From assembly GCA_963969495.1 (NCBI GenBank), contig OZ018318.1, forward strand, positions 101,547,141 to 101,611,140: 64,000 nucleotides of DNA, read 5' to 3'. Position 1 is the first letter of the stretch, and the number at the start of each line of letters is the position of its first letter. This document shows, in pieces, positions 19,761 to 32,640 of the stretch. The translations under genes and the position numbers were made by a program. Origin of the DNA: Ceratothoa steindachneri (taxonomy: Eukaryota; Arthropoda; Malacostraca; Isopoda; Cymothoidae). The notes under the pieces were generated by a model, which was not told the origin of the DNA, ran no database searches, and was given only the letters and a program-made list of their open reading frames with translations.

Positions 19761-22030
19761 ATATCTGATCTGATGGTTATGCATTTGGTACCTACTGCAT
19801 TTAATGTGGAAGCGATTAGAGCCAATATTGCTTATCTGTCACTATGAGCAATTCTAGCCGGATGACGCTGGTTACGATCATTAAGAACGCGCAGTGAGTG
19901 ACTGTGTTGTGCACGGTGAGTAGTAATGACTTTCATGAGGCATTCTCGGTACACACGTATCCACAATTTCAGAAATGCAATGTACGATCCTTCTGGCATC
20001 GACTATCACGCCCTATTCGAACCCCGATACCTCACGTCCTATTCTCATTAGCAGTTTGTCTGGTATTCCCCCTGACCCACGAGATATCAGATCACAACTG
20101 ATAATAGATCTTGGAATTTCTATAACGTCACAAGACTGTGGCGCTGCCTACCATTACCTTTATATACTACGATCTCAGGACTTTTAGTACTTCAGTATAT
20201 ACACAAGTTAAAATGCTTAGAAGAAAGAGAAAGGAAAATTAACTTGATCATTAAACATTCTAGATATGAAATGGGCAATTTTAAAAGCGAAATTTAAAGT
20301 TGGGACGCATTTTATTATGATTGATATTAATATTATAATCGTATACTATTATAACATTTAATAATTATGATATATTTAAGATTGTATAGCACCACCCTTT
20401 CAGCTAATGCTCTATTCAGTCACGTACACAACACCCCGTAGAATGCATGGCCTTCTCACATCCCCCAATCTATATCCTCACTCCCTCGCGAGGACAGAAC
20501 CCACCTGGCCAGATAACGGTGTAGACATTACTCAGCCCTCCTGAACTACTAAAAATGCTGCACGGGACTATCGCGGATACCTGTGAGGAACGCAAGAACG
20601 CATCTCACAACATTGCATACAACCACACACGCCAACAACATAATACACTATCTGAGGGCCCTGTGAGAGAACGCAGTACAGGCCATATTTTCATCGAGGT
20701 CGCGCGGCTACCAGGCCAGACAGCCTTAGAAACATCAACATTACTCACAAGTTCCATTGTGGTAAAACTCAACAGCGACCCTACTAATATATACTTCTAT
20801 ATTGGGTATTCTAAGTCTCAAAATTGGCTGCAAATTCACGCCCAATAAATCTAGATCTAACTTGGATTTCATTCTCACAAGTTGAGGTAAACAAGGTTAC
20901 GCCTGTAATGTGGCCGAGACGACGACTGGATCACTAAAACAAATGAGTAAATGACTCGATGAATTTATGACGTAAATTAAAACTCATTTCTTAACTATCC
21001 ATTCACGTGAAGGGCTCAGGTTTGCGACCACTGAAGTAGATAATCGAGGGAAAATTTGTTTTATGTTTGGAATAATACATAACTTTCTATTCAGAGGGAA
21101 GAAGAAAAGTTAAGGATAGAACATCGAGAAATATAGTCTGAGACAATATATGTAAGTGACCTAGGCAGTCATTGGCCCTACAGCTTAACGTGGGATCCGA
21201 ACCACGATGTGTATCTCTTTCTTTTTATCTCAGTCTATTCATTATTTTCTTAGGTCCCCTGTCCCTTGTGTAAGTTGTAGGCTCAGTATGTGTGTGTTTT
21301 GATAGAGTGAAAGTTCTTAGGTTGAAATGGAAGAAGTAAGAGGTTTGATTAGCGTTGCAATGTCAAAAAAACAAATTTATAGCTACTTACTGACTTTAAA
21401 AAACATACATGGTTGGATTTGTACAAAGATCTAATAAGACATTTTGTTATTTCTAATGAGGTTTATTGCCAAAATAACGAAGCTTTTAATTTCTTCGAAA
21501 TAGATGTAATGGGGGCTAACTATTATATAATGAATGATCCATGCTGCATTTGAAGATATCAATAGGCGAAGCAGTTGATGAAAGGTGATGGCATGATCGA
21601 TATCTTATATTTCAACTTGAAATTCGTACTGTGTCCTCTCATCGCTGATGTACCTGGGAAATGAAACATATTTTTGGCAGTATTGGTTGACATCTGGAGA
21701 TATGGCTACATGATTATATCGATTTTTCCACTCGCTAAAATAACTTACGTGCATCTATGATATACCTAAGTACAAGTGTATGTAAGTTTATTCTCTCCCA
21801 GCTTTACTGTTGTATTCATAAAGGGAACATTGAAAATTAACGAGTATGAACATACAAATACATGCATGTTTATACTCCGATTTTACTATACTCAAAGATA
21901 TCGTATACAAGCGCACCCCAAAGTTGTCAGACACCTAAATTTTAGGAATTTAGATACATGCAGGGTTGTAAAGATTTTATTTGCATTCAATATGAATATA
22001 ACAGTCAGATAAGGAGGAATAAATAGCAAC
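19761..22030. other. No recognised gene
   Basis: About 2.3 kb of unassigned DNA. ORFs of 60-97 codons (for example 20555-20848) have no familiar motif or strong codon bias. Near 21900-21960 the phrase CCCCAAAGTTGTCAGACACC could be a decayed Tc1 end of the neighbouring element, which is weak. Confidence 0.35.
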
Positions 22031-22806
22031 AAGTTATATATGCCCCAAACAATCAACAGGAATCAACAAAATACAAAATTTGCCCCAAAATTGTAACATA
22101 AGCAACATGTAACAGAGAGGCAGCGGAATCTCTGTGATAATTACAGCTACACCACACTGGTACAGGAAGCTCAGTGGCATGCCGAGAGTCCTTTGACAGT
22201 CACGAGAGCATTTATCCTTCGAGTCATGCTCTCCACGAGGGTGCGACACCTGAGATTGTTTTCCCATTGCTCGGTGATGACTGTCTTCAGATGCTCATTG
22301 CAGGCTGGCTGACGATGTCTTGCAGCCTCTTTCAAGTCCTGTCAGAGGGTTTTCAGTGGTTTCATATCCGAAAACGGAGGTGGCCGGTCCATCAAAGTGA
22401 TATCGTTGTCCCGGAACTACTCTAGCTGGACAAAGACTTGTGACATGAGGCATTGTCCTCCTGGAAAATCCCATTTAGGTCATTTATGAAGAGTCTTGGG
22501 TTGAAGACATGTAATCTATCATGAGAGCTTGGTATTTCTCTGAATTCATGGTGCCACCACAAACGGTGAGACGATCCATCTCCTAACTTGAAATGCAGCC
22601 CCAAACCATTAGAGAGAGATAGAGACACCATGCTTTACGGTTGGCATTATGCACTCTCAATTCTACTGCTTCCCTGCCCCCCTGTGGACTCTAGCATTAC
22701 CTGGGCTTGAGAACAATTTGAACGTGGTCTCGTTGGACAATGAGACGTCCTCATTGACGTCTCATTGCGTACATCACGTTGCGTACATACCCTAGGTCGT
22801 CTAGAA

Positions 22807-23677
22807 CAGTGGTCACCAACCTTTAGAACTTAATGGACCACTAAATGTATAATTTTTTATTAGGCGGTTCACTAATATGAATTTTGATTAAAAGGTACTG
22901 TAAATATATTTATACAATATTAATTATAAAAGTTTTATTTGTTTTAATACGAAATACACACATTAAAGGTAAAAAAGTTATATAGTAATTATTCCAAAAA
23001 AACCCTGAAGTTTAGTTAAATATTACCCATTTTTAGTGTGATGGTTGTTGCTGTTTATTTGACATCAGTATGTGGAGATTTGACTCAAATGACGTCACTG
23101 CAAGACGGAGAGCTGTGTCTATTTCAAGCCGAGAGCGGTACCGAGTTTTAATTACTGTGACTGATGAAAATGTCTTTTCGCATGAATATGTTGTTGAAAA
23201 TTGAATCAAAATATTCATTGCTTCCTCCTTTATTGATGGGTATTCATTTTTTAGGGAGAGCCAGAAATGAGGTCTTGATAAAGATGACTGGAATTTAGCT
23301 TTGAGACTGTCGTCGCAAGATAGATCGATGAGGCTTTCTTTTTCATTCATGCTTAATTTGCTTTCTTCGATGTTAGCTACAAATGGATCTATTATCCAAA
23401 TATTTCCAGGCCTAGGATCTTCTTCACTTGGGTAATAAAAATCAAAATATTCTGTCAGTGACTGTAAGTGTTATTGAATAATGGATACCACTTGCCGGTT
23501 GAGACCCTTCTCTCCCATATATTCATCTGATCTATGTCTATGATAAGTTTTGTTAATCGTATTTTTTTTTTATTTGAATGTTCATGAAATATAAATAATG
23601 ACACATTTTTTCTGTGGACCACCTAAATATTTTCACGGACCACCAGTGGTCCGTGGGCCACAGGTTGGCGACCGCTG
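22807..23677 (-). mobile_element. hAT transposon, internally deleted, nested in Tc1
   Basis: The termini are CAGTGGTCACCAACCT on the left and, reverse complemented, CAGCGGTCGCCAACCT on the right. A perfect 8-bp target duplication GTCTAGAA flanks it (22799-22806, 23678-23685), as expected for hAT. It is 871 bp, too short for a full transposase, and keeps only the C-terminal coding part. Confidence 0.93.
23033..23485 (-). pseudogene. hAT transposase C-terminal dimerisation domain
   Basis: Open on the minus strand from about 23485 to 23033. It begins LQSLTEYFDFYYPSEEDPRP and later reads FWLSLKNEYPSIKEEAMNIL, then FSTTYSCEKTFSSV and TRYRSRLEIDTALRLAVTSF. This is the hAT C-terminal block (W-x-x-EYP...A...L..F.TTY.CE..FS). 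The catalytic DDE part and BED finger are absent, and a TAA closes the frame upstream. It resembles the hAT lineage that gave vertebrate ZBED/FAM200-like genes. Here it sits inside a TIR-bounded element, so it is a deletion derivative, not a host gene. Confidence 0.88.
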
Positions 23678-23929
23678 GTCTAGAACGAGATCAGTCTAGG
23701 ATGTTCCCACCTTCTCGGATCCTCTTCAACACCTCTGCAACACTGGAGTGTGACTTGCCGATCCTCCGGGCGATTTGTCGATAGCTGAGACCCTCCGTCT
23801 GCAGCGTGCGCGTCAGATTTCTTTCCTCCACGGTATAGTTACGTGATTTCACCATTATCATAGGATTATCAGATCTTCTCAACATGGAATATCATATTAA
23901 TCAACAAATATATGTCCTATATGAAGAAA

Positions 23930-24945
23930 TTTAGCCTGTAACATAGCGCATACGTGGGAGGGTTAGGAGAAGTAAGGAGGAGTATGAAGTGTACCGGTTG
24001 GTAAGGTTAGGGAAAGTGAAGATGAGTATGGAATGTACATAGTGGTAATTTTAGGAGAAGTGAATAAGAGTACGGTATGTACCTAGTGGTCAAGTGAAGA
24101 GGAGTATGGAGTGTACCTAATGGTACAGTTAGGATAAGTGAAGAGGAGTATGGAGTGTACCCAATGGTACAGTTAGGATAAGTGAAGAGGAATATGGAGT
24201 GTACCCAGTGGTAATGTTAGGAAAAATGAAGAGGAATATAGACTGTACATAGTAGTAATGTTAAGAGAAGTGAAGAGAAGTAAGGAGTATACCAAGTGGT
24301 AATGTTAGGAGAAGTGAAAAGAGTATGAAGTGTAGCCAGTGGTAAAGCAGGAAGAAGTAAAGCGGAGTTGAGTATATCACCTGGTAAAGTTAGGAAAATG
24401 AAGAGGGGTATGGAGTGGACCTTGCGTTAAAGTTAATAGGAGTGGATAAGAATATGTAGTCTACCCAGTTGAAAAGTGAGGAAGAGTAATGAATGTACCC
24501 ACTGATATAGTTAGGAGAAGTAAAGAGGAGTATGGAATATATGCAGCAGTGCAGCTAGGAGACATGAAGAGGAGTAAGGACTGTACCGAGTTCTAAAGTT
24601 AGAATAGGTGAAGAAGGGGACGGAGTGTACCCAGTGGTAAAGTTAGCAAAGGTGAAGAGGAGTAATGAGCGTACCCAGTGGTAAAGTTAGGAGGAGTGAA
24701 GAGGAGTAAGGAGTGGTAAATTTAGGAAAAGTGAAAAGGAGTATGGAGTGTACCCAGTGGTAAAGTTAGGAGAAGTGAAGTGGATTAAGGAGTGTATTGA
24801 GTGGGAAAGTTAGGAGAAATGAAGAGTAGTAATGAGTGTAGCAATTCGTAAAGTTATCAAAAGTGAAGAAGAATATGGAGTGTATCTATGGGTAAAGTTA
24901 GGAGAAGTGAAGAGAAGTATGGAATCTACCGAGTGGTAAAGGAAA
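23930..24945. repeat. About 44-bp degenerate minisatellite
   Basis: Roughly 22 units of the form GTGGTAAAGTTAGGAGAAG, TGAAGAGGAGTATGGAGTGT, ACCCA. Strong drift between units. Near-isolated units of the same phrase occur at 29131-29150 and 47271-47290. Confidence 0.88.
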
Positions 24946-24984
24946 AAGTCTAAACGCGGGAGTGGCGCCAACTGTAGGAAAATG

Positions 24985-25660
24985 TCCGCCTAATTTGATA
25001 CTCTTTTAATTAAAACGACAATTGACATATTCGAAAAACAGACATGTTTGGTGATCAACGTACACACACGTACATATATGTTCCTTTCCAGTTACGAGTC
25101 GGGCAAAATATCTACATTATTATGGGCTTGATTTTGTTCTCATATTAAAAAAGCCACACTGGGAGGATTTGAAAAATAGACATACCTGATGATAGACGTA
25201 CATATATGTATGTATCTATATGTCTCCAGACATTTCTACATGCAAGTCATGTATGCAAGTAAAGGTAGGTCTTATTTCGCTCTCATATTAATAAAAAAGA
25301 TATTCTGCCAATACACGTATATATGTACACCCAGAGATCTACGTACACGTGCAATGTATGTAGATAGCTGTACTCCTTATTTTGACTTCATGTATAAATG
25401 ACGATGGATAAATTGTAAAAATAACCATGTCTAGAGATAGAATACATGTACGTATATGGAAATCTCCAGATATCTACATGCCTGACTAGTTGGCCATGTA
25501 TGTACGTAGATTTACGCTTTATTTTGATTTAATATTCATGAAAGCGACGAGAGGAAAATTCGAAAAATAGACAATGTCCGAGAAGAGATGTAGGTACATT
25601 TACGTACATGAACATTGCAAGATATATCTCTGGTCACGGCCGTGGATGTATGTAAATGTA
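24985..25660. repeat. About 140-bp tandem repeat, 5 units
   Basis: Units share, in order, an ATATTAA start, GAAAAATAGACAT, a GTACATATATG-type stretch, CTCCAGATATCTACATG and an end CTTATTTCGATCTC. They have drifted considerably. The unit end matches the 28-bp array that follows. Confidence 0.75.
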
Positions 25661-26024
25661 CGCCTTATTTCGATCTCCTATTAACGAACGCCTTATTTCG
25701 ATCTCCCTTTAACGAACGCCTTATTTCAATCTCCTTTTAACGAATGCCTTATTTCGATCTCCTTTTAACTAACGCCTTATTTCAATCTCCTTTTAACGAA
25801 CGCCTTATTTCAATCTCCTTTTAACGAACGCCTTATTTCAATCTCCTTTTAACGAACGCCTTATTTCGATCTCCTTTTAACTAACGCCTTATTTCAATCT
25901 CCTTTTAACGAACGCCTTATTTCAATCTCCTTTTAACGAACGCCTTATTTCAATCTCCTTTTAACAAACGCCTTATTTCAATCTCATTTTAACAAACGCC
26001 TTATTTCGATCTCCTATTAACGAG
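25661..26024. repeat. 28-bp minisatellite, 13 units
   Basis: Unit: CGCCTTATTTCGATCTCC followed by TTTTAACGAA. Thirteen units fill exactly 364 bases. Units 4-7 and 8-11 carry the same order of variants (CGAT/AACT followed by three CAAT/AAC types), a 112-bp higher-order duplication. Confidence 0.97.
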
Positions 26025-26538
26025 ACTGAAAATTCAAAATATCCTTCCAGATGCCCAGCAATAAGTGGGACGTAGAAACCCGTACAAAAAAATGAATCCT
26101 CTATGATCAAAATTTACCTCCAGGGGGACGTCCATCCCAGTAGCTTCTGTTTCTAGAGTCAAGCCTGGGACGTGGGGCTTAGGGGGTCGTTAAATTATAT
26201 ATATCATTCCCAGATCCAAATATAGAAGTGTAGAAAGTAATAGAAACCGGAGAGGCTTCGGCGCATCTCATATTTGGTATGTCAATTTCGCATAAGTGAA
26301 TATGTACGCACAGGCGCTGATACTCAAGTCCGCTCTTTGTGCGTTTATGTCATTTATAATGCATACTTGGGATTGAATTCATGTACACATATAATTGATA
26401 CAAATTTATAGTTAAATGGGGTAAATAAAGGAATCCTGCCCATGTGTTATCCAATCCTTTATCTTTATTTTAGATCGAGTCTTAGTTAAGGAATAATGTA
26501 TATTTTTTACCACCAAGGATTTCTCAACATACTTTTAT
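26025..26538. other. No recognised gene
   Basis: Nothing seen. Confidence 0.3.
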
Positions 26539-26957
26539 CAGGCGCCGATCCAGGAGGAGGGCTACAGGGCTGAAGCCCACACCCAAATCTCAGACCAGTT
26601 TATGTTATATTCCTTTTTTAGTCATATTTGTATCTGCTATTCAAAAATAGTTATGTAATAATATAGAATATATAAAAACAGCTTTGTAAACCGTTGCCAT
26701 CGAATGTATCTTATATGATACATGTCTAAAATAGAGGTAAATCTCAAAAATAATGATTAAATATAGTATTATACCTTTACTGACGTCCAAAAAGTACAAT
26801 AAACCACAATAAACCACTCCTGTATGATATGCTCTTATTGAATATCAATGATGTCTATGATAACCCTTATTAACCATCAATGCACAGTCTCAGACTCCTC
26901 AGAGGGAGGAAATCAGGTTAGTCCCCTCCCTTCCTTTTTATCCTGGATCCGCCACTG
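26539..26957. mobile_element. Short non-autonomous DNA element, hAT-like ends
   Basis: Left end CAGGCGCCGATCCAGGA and right end (reverse complement) CAGTGGCGGATCCAGGA form 17-bp imperfect inverted repeats. Flanking 8-mers ACTTTTAT and CCCTCTAT match at 5 of 8 positions, consistent with an old hAT duplication. The 419 bp have no coding capacity. Class is inferred from ends only. Confidence 0.65.
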
Positions 26958-27109
26958 CCCTCTATAATGGGAAACGAGACATTAGGTTTTAACCTGTTGC
27001 GCCAAGTACACAGTTTTTGCCATAATATTTAATCGATTTGTGAATATTTTTAAATAGGTGTCGTATATCGAATATTAGCATTATTTTTTTTAATTAAAAT
27101 TAAGAATCC

Positions 27110-27740
27110 TTAATTCATTCTTCTGGAATATTTTGTTAACCTAAGTTTCGTTTTGGTAGGTTTTTCTTAATTTTCTACCTGGGTAACCTTTTCTTAAGTT
27201 TCCGTTCTCGCAATTTTCCCTTAATTCTCTCTTGTGGTAAATGTCGGTAACCTTTTTCATAGTTTTCTGGCGTGGTGAATTCTTTCTTATTCATAATATT
27301 TGGTAATTTATACTAACCTTTTTACAAATTCTCTACCTTAGTAATATTTAGTACCTTTTCGTACATTTTCCTTACCTTTCTCCCTCGGTAACTTTATGGC
27401 AGTTAGCTTTAAATTTTTAGTAACTTTTCTTAAACCGTCGCATTAGATTACAAAATTTTATATATTTTCTATTTTGGTAACTTTTATAACTTTCTTTAAT
27501 TTTCTGCTTTGTAATATACCTTTTGGTAACATTTTCCTTAATTGTGTTTTGGTAACTTTCCAATTCTATACTTTGATAATTTTTGATCATTTATCTGCTT
27601 TAGTAACTATAATATCCTATCTATTTATTCTCCTATTTGCTAATATATGGGTACCATTAACATATTTTCTACTTTGGTAAGTGTTGGGTAACCTAATTCT
27701 CAATTTTCTAGGTAACTTTCTTCGAATAACTTTCGTATTA
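27110..27740. repeat. About 30-bp degenerate tandem repeat
   Basis: The phrases TTGGTAACTTTTCTTAATTT and TTCTACCT recur about every 30 bases with strong drift. Confidence 0.7.
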
Positions 27741-30117
27741 CAAGTTTCCCCTAATCTTAAGAATGCTCCCTAGTTACCTAACATGGCTGGCATCCCGCAA
27801 GACAATCTCTAGATTATTAGTTAGATTAGAAAGCGCCTGCCACCAAACGGTAGCATATTACGGTATGTGTATTTCTGTCTGCAGTATGCATGTATACGCC
27901 GTGTAGAATCCATGTATACGCCGTGTAGAATCCATGTATACGACGTATGTATAAACACAGTGGAATGATGCGTTGCGATGCAGATAAGCTTTCATTATTT
28001 TTTATTTAGAGCAACTAATTGATAGTTTGGTGGAGTTGATTCTTCTCATGTATCTTGGCTGACTCCCGGCTTCTCCGAAACACGCATTTAATATCACAAT
28101 AAAAAAATACCTGAATTAACATCTTTTAAGGGGGAGATGGGGTGGGGGAGTAGAGCGTGTTCACCCTCTCCCGGTTTCCACTACTCCCTACATTTCTCCA
28201 CATCAGCATCCCAAATACTCGCATTAATCTGTAGTTATTTCAACCGGATGGGTTGTATATTATTCCACTCAGAGCCTCCGAAGTTCATGGAATGCCAAAG
28301 TTGTAGGTTATTTCCCCGCGGTTCTCCTTCGGGGTCCCGCTTCAAGGGGGACCTTAGCGATGTTTTCAGTATTTGTGGAGAAACTGCAACCGGGAGATAG
28401 TCGGATAAGATGAGGATCTCACCGGTATTTACATTGTATGAGAGGAAAGGCTGCGTTTGGGCATTCCTTCGACCATATAAAAAGGCAGAATGGATTTTTA
28501 AGGCCGTTTTAGGCGGTAATAAAAACTCATAATTATGTAAATAAAGCTAAATAAAGTATATCTAATCGCGGAGGAATGTGAAATTGAAGAGGTTTTAATA
28601 ACCTACGATATTTAAGGAGCTTTTGGGGCAATTTATCTTTTTAAAACAGTAGAGGGCCTTATCGTAAGGTCTTAGTTGGATCAACATTTTTTAACGTTTC
28701 GCTACATAGTCGTAAATTTGTATCTGTTTTTAATGCGGTTTTCTGAAATCGGTTGTATTTAAAAACAAAACAAAGAGGAACTAAAAACATGGAAAAACCT
28801 GGTCTAGGAATTTTAGTTGTGTGCCCGCGACTTTGTTACTATGTCGGTCCGATTGGATGGTAACCATTTTACTTTTCAATGAGTTTTTGTTTTAGCAATA
28901 ACATTATAACTATTTGGCAGATTCTAACGAAATTTAAAACCTTTATGTTGTTTTACATTATCATTCGAATGATATAATTTACAAGGTCCTCTCAAGGTTA
29001 GTCCTGGGATTATTGAAAGTTCTGAAGGTCGTAAGGTCATAAGTCAGAATAATTGAGAGCACGCGACTTAGGTCTGTTGACCTTGTTTCTACAAACACAA
29101 ATCAATGTCATTTTCAAACGTTCTTGATATGGTAAAGTTAGGAGAAGTGAAAATGTAAGGGGAGGAAAATACATTGGGACTTGGGAGAGGTCGAGTACTC
29201 AACTCTCCCGAACGGGTTGTGCGTTTGCTTATAGGATACATATTTTATTTATATCGAAAACCAACGAGGGCATCTCCCTCGGAAATAAGGATATGAAAGA
29301 TATGGAAAAATGTGTAGCAGATAATTAGCCGCAAAACGCCCTGAGGCTGTTGGGACTTGTAGGGCACGCAGTCGACCAGATGTCAGCTACAGCATGACTT
29401 CCCATGGAAAAAGTGACATCCCTTTTGCGGGTTGTCTCCTGCCACGTTCCATCGAGAGAAATTCGAGAGAGACAAAAAAAAGCGATAAATGAAGCTTGAT
29501 AATCTTAAAAAAAACTGATACAAAAATATTTTTAGATATTTCAAAATTCAATTATGAAATCAAATTAAGTGAAAGTTAGTATTTTTTTACATGCTCAAAG
29601 TTTTAATTCTTTTAATTACTACTAATTAATGAAATTCTAATTGATTAAATATTTTTACCCATTAATCTATTTAGATTTCAAGAAATTAATATAGTTTTTT
29701 TACGTAAAGTAAAATCATGTTGAATATAAATAAAAAATATCATTTATTTATGAGAGATATTCAAAATATCACCCAAATATTTAACCCTTTGCCTTTGTTG
29801 CCATGTGGAACCACAGTTTCGAGCAACTTTGACTCTTAATCTATATTGATTTTAGGGTTATTATATTTTATTGATATAGTCCAAGTCAGGTATCAAAGAG
29901 TTGACTAAACAGTGGATTGGCGAAACATGATCCGAATCCTTTTCCACCTCCTTTATATCAGAGGAAACTTTGACATTTAAGAGTTGTTGCAAGATCCGAT
30001 GAGTATGGAAGATGAGGAAGAACTTTGTAACTTAACACAAAGATTTTTGTCTAGGGTAAAACTTGTCACGTGTGTGAGTAATGCATTGTGATGAAAGGGA
30101 AAGACACCACACTCTTG
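27741..30117. other. No recognised gene
   Basis: A short triplication of CATGTATACGCCGTGTAGAA occurs at about 27888-27950. One unit of the 44-bp minisatellite lies at 29131. The stretch near 29255 (AACCAACGAGGGCATCTCC) has an inverted copy near 31545. The rest, including very AT-rich 29480-29760, shows nothing. Confidence 0.4.
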
Positions 30118-30640
30118 GTTGACCTTTGCGTTCAATTGCTTCATTTATAGGTTGGACTTATTGAGTATAGGAGGCTGCAGTATTGACCATTACGTTCAAG
30201 AGCTTCATTTATACGTTGCTTTATTGATCTTGGAGGTCTGCAGATTTGACCATTGTGTTCAAAAGATTCATTTATACGTTAATCTTATTGAGCATGAGGG
30301 TCTGCAGGATTGACTAGTGTGTTCAATGGCTTTATTTATACGTTGCTGTTATTGAACTTGGAGGTCTGCAGATTTGACCATTTTGTTCAAAAGCTTCATT
30401 TCTATGTTGCTATTATTGAACTTGGAGGTTTGCATTATTGACCATTGTGTTCAAAAGATTCATTTATACGTTAATCTTATTGAACATGGGGGTTTGAAAG
30501 ATTGGCTGGTGTGTTCAAGAGCTTCATTTATACGCTTCATTTGTTGAACATGGAGGTCTGCAGTATTGACTAGTGTGTTGAAGATTCATTTATAAGCTGT
30601 AGTTGTTCAAAATGAGGTCGGCAGTATCTATGACTACTGG
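30118..30640. repeat. 63-64-bp tandem repeat, 8 units
   Basis: Units begin TTGACCATTGTGTTCAA and continue TTCATTTATACGTT, TTATTGAACTTGGAGG and TCTGCAG. Units 2-3 resemble units 5-6 in their variants, suggesting a higher-order duplication of three units. Confidence 0.92.
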
Positions 30641-31741
30641 CAAAGCTACTGAGTAAGAGAACTTCAAAATTTTGAGTACCGTTCACACATAAACACAAAA
30701 CAAACCGATTTATAACAAATATAAAACAATCAATACGAATTAACAAAGTTAAAAAAAAACAACTAAATATTGCGATACCTTTTCATTCGAGATCTTTTTT
30801 TTTTCTCTTTTCTATTTTTCATATTTTCCCCCACTCTTCTTTTACCGTGCTATTCTCTGCCCCCTTTTCATCCTTTATTATGTGTAATATCCAGTAACTA
30901 CACAGCCCCGCCTCCTGTCGGGGACCTCCTCTGCGAGTAGGAATGGTGTTTTGTTTGCGATAAAACCATGTGTGTTTTTTAACCTAATATTGTTTGTTAC
31001 CTAATATTGCTTTTTACCTATTTTTTTCTTAATGTTTTTTACCTAATATTATTTTTAACCTAATTTTGCTGTAAAGAAAACATTTTTCATCTTTCGTAAC
31101 AAGACTGTCCAGAAATGGCTCCCGGGGCATTTCGAGCCAAAAGAAGACATGAAGCAATATTCCCCCGTTGTTAAAGTTGCCCTTCAGCCACGTCAGGCGG
31201 CAACTAAACACCATTTTGTAGCTTTAAAATGGCCTATGCATTAATAACTTTTTAAAAGAACCCTTGAAATTTTAAGCTTAAAACAAACATTAATTCAGTT
31301 ATCTTGAAATTACCTGAATTAAATTTGGAACAATTTTTGTTCCGTCTTCTAAAAACGACATTTATTTCCTGACAATCTAATATTTTTTAATACATTTTTG
31401 ACATCTAGAAGATTGCTTGCGATCTAGGCTCTAACGTTCGTCGTTGTATCTCTTCCTATATACATTATTTTACATGTTTGCTTCTTCCCTCTTTAACACT
31501 TTCTTTACTGGTCTTTCCTTCTAAATTTAATCCAGGAGATGCCCTCGTTGGTTTATCTTTAAATAAAAAAAATCTGTATATAAAAAAAGATGATTTTTAT
31601 ACGTATTCCTAATTGGAATTCGATGTAAAATATGGGGAGTTTCTCATTATTAAATAAAACTACCGTTTGCTCACAAGTGTGGTTGATGTGCACCAATACC
31701 GTCATTGCATAGTGGATTAACATAGTAAGTACATTAGAAAT
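30641..31741. other. No recognised gene
   Basis: AT-rich. A few phrases TTTTTACCTAATATTG repeat at 30980-31070. Nothing coding is recognised. Confidence 0.35.
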
Positions 31742-32640
31742 TTGCAATCAATCTGATAAAATAATTTCGAATTCTATTACATGTGCAATCAGTCTGCTAA
31801 AAATATTTTAGAATTCTATTACATGTGCAATCAATCTTATAAAAATAATTTAGAATTTATTACATGTGCAATCAAACTGATAAAATAATTTCGAATTCTA
31901 TTACATGTGCAATCAATCTGATAAAAATAATTTATAATTCTATTACATGTGCAATTAATCTGATAGAAATAATTTAGAATTCTATTACATGTGCAATCAA
32001 TCTGATAAAAATAATTTCGAATTCTATTATATGTGCAATCAATCTGCTAAAAATAATTTCGAATTTTATTACATGTGCAATCAATCTGATAAAAATAATT
32101 TCGAATTCTATTATATGTGCAATCAATCTGATAAAAATAATTTCGAATTCTATTATATGTGCAATCAATCTGCTAAAAATAATTTCGAATTTTATTACAT
32201 GTGCAATCAATCTGATAAAAATAATTTAAAATTATATTACATGTGCAATCGATCTGATAGAAATAATTTCGAATTTTATTACATGTGCAATCAATCTGAT
32301 AAAAATAATTTAGAATCCTATTACATCTGCAATCAATCTGATAAAAATAATTTATAATTCTATTACATGTGCAATCAATCTGATAAAAATAATTCCGAAT
32401 TCTATTACATGTGCAATCAATCTGATAAAAATAATTCCGAATTCTATTACATGTGCAATCAATCTGATAAAAATAATTTATAATTCTATTACATGTGCAA
32501 TTAATCTGATAGAAATAATTTAGAATTCTATTACATGTGCAATCAATCTGATAGAAATAATTTCGAATTCTATTATATGTGCAATCAATCTGATAAAAAT
32601 AATTTCGAATTTTATTACATGTGCAATCAATCTGATATAT
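31742..32640. repeat. 42-bp tandem repeat, about 21 units
   Basis: Unit: ACATGTGCAATCAATCTGAT, AAAAATAATTTCGAATTCT, ATT. The unit is 42 bp, a multiple of three, so long frames stay open on both strands (plus 31989-32357, minus 32173-32907), giving 14-residue peptide repeats. Most variation is at the TTCGAA / TTAGAA / TTATAA position. Confidence 0.96.

Larger units (their letters stand above)
22031..23885 (-). pseudogene. Tc1-type transposase fossil split by a hAT element
   Basis: Minus strand. The N-terminal part 23885-23691 has VKSRNYTVEERNLTRTLQ, then GLSYRQIARRIGKSHSSVAE, a Tc1 helix-turn-helix. After the hAT insertion, sequence near 22640-22560 gives MPTVKHG and LMVWGCI-like blocks. The frame 22631-22422 then reaches LNGIFQEDNASCHKSL (second catalytic Asp). 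Beyond it (to about 22031) the rest of the catalytic domain is degraded with stops. The part between HTH and the first Asp is also short. This copy is inactive. Confidence 0.8.

Noticed and set aside
22034..22425. ORFs 22034-22267 (minus) and 22174-22425 (plus) as genes
   Set aside because: They overlap the decayed Tc1 catalytic region and show no independent motif.
23033..23350. Domesticated host gene of ZBED/FAM200 type
   Set aside because: The coding piece sits inside a terminal-repeat-bounded hAT copy with target duplication and lacks the rest of the protein.
31742..32640. Possible CRISPR-like array
   Set aside because: Repeats are directly contiguous with no unique spacers, in a eukaryotic TE-rich context. 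It is a minisatellite.
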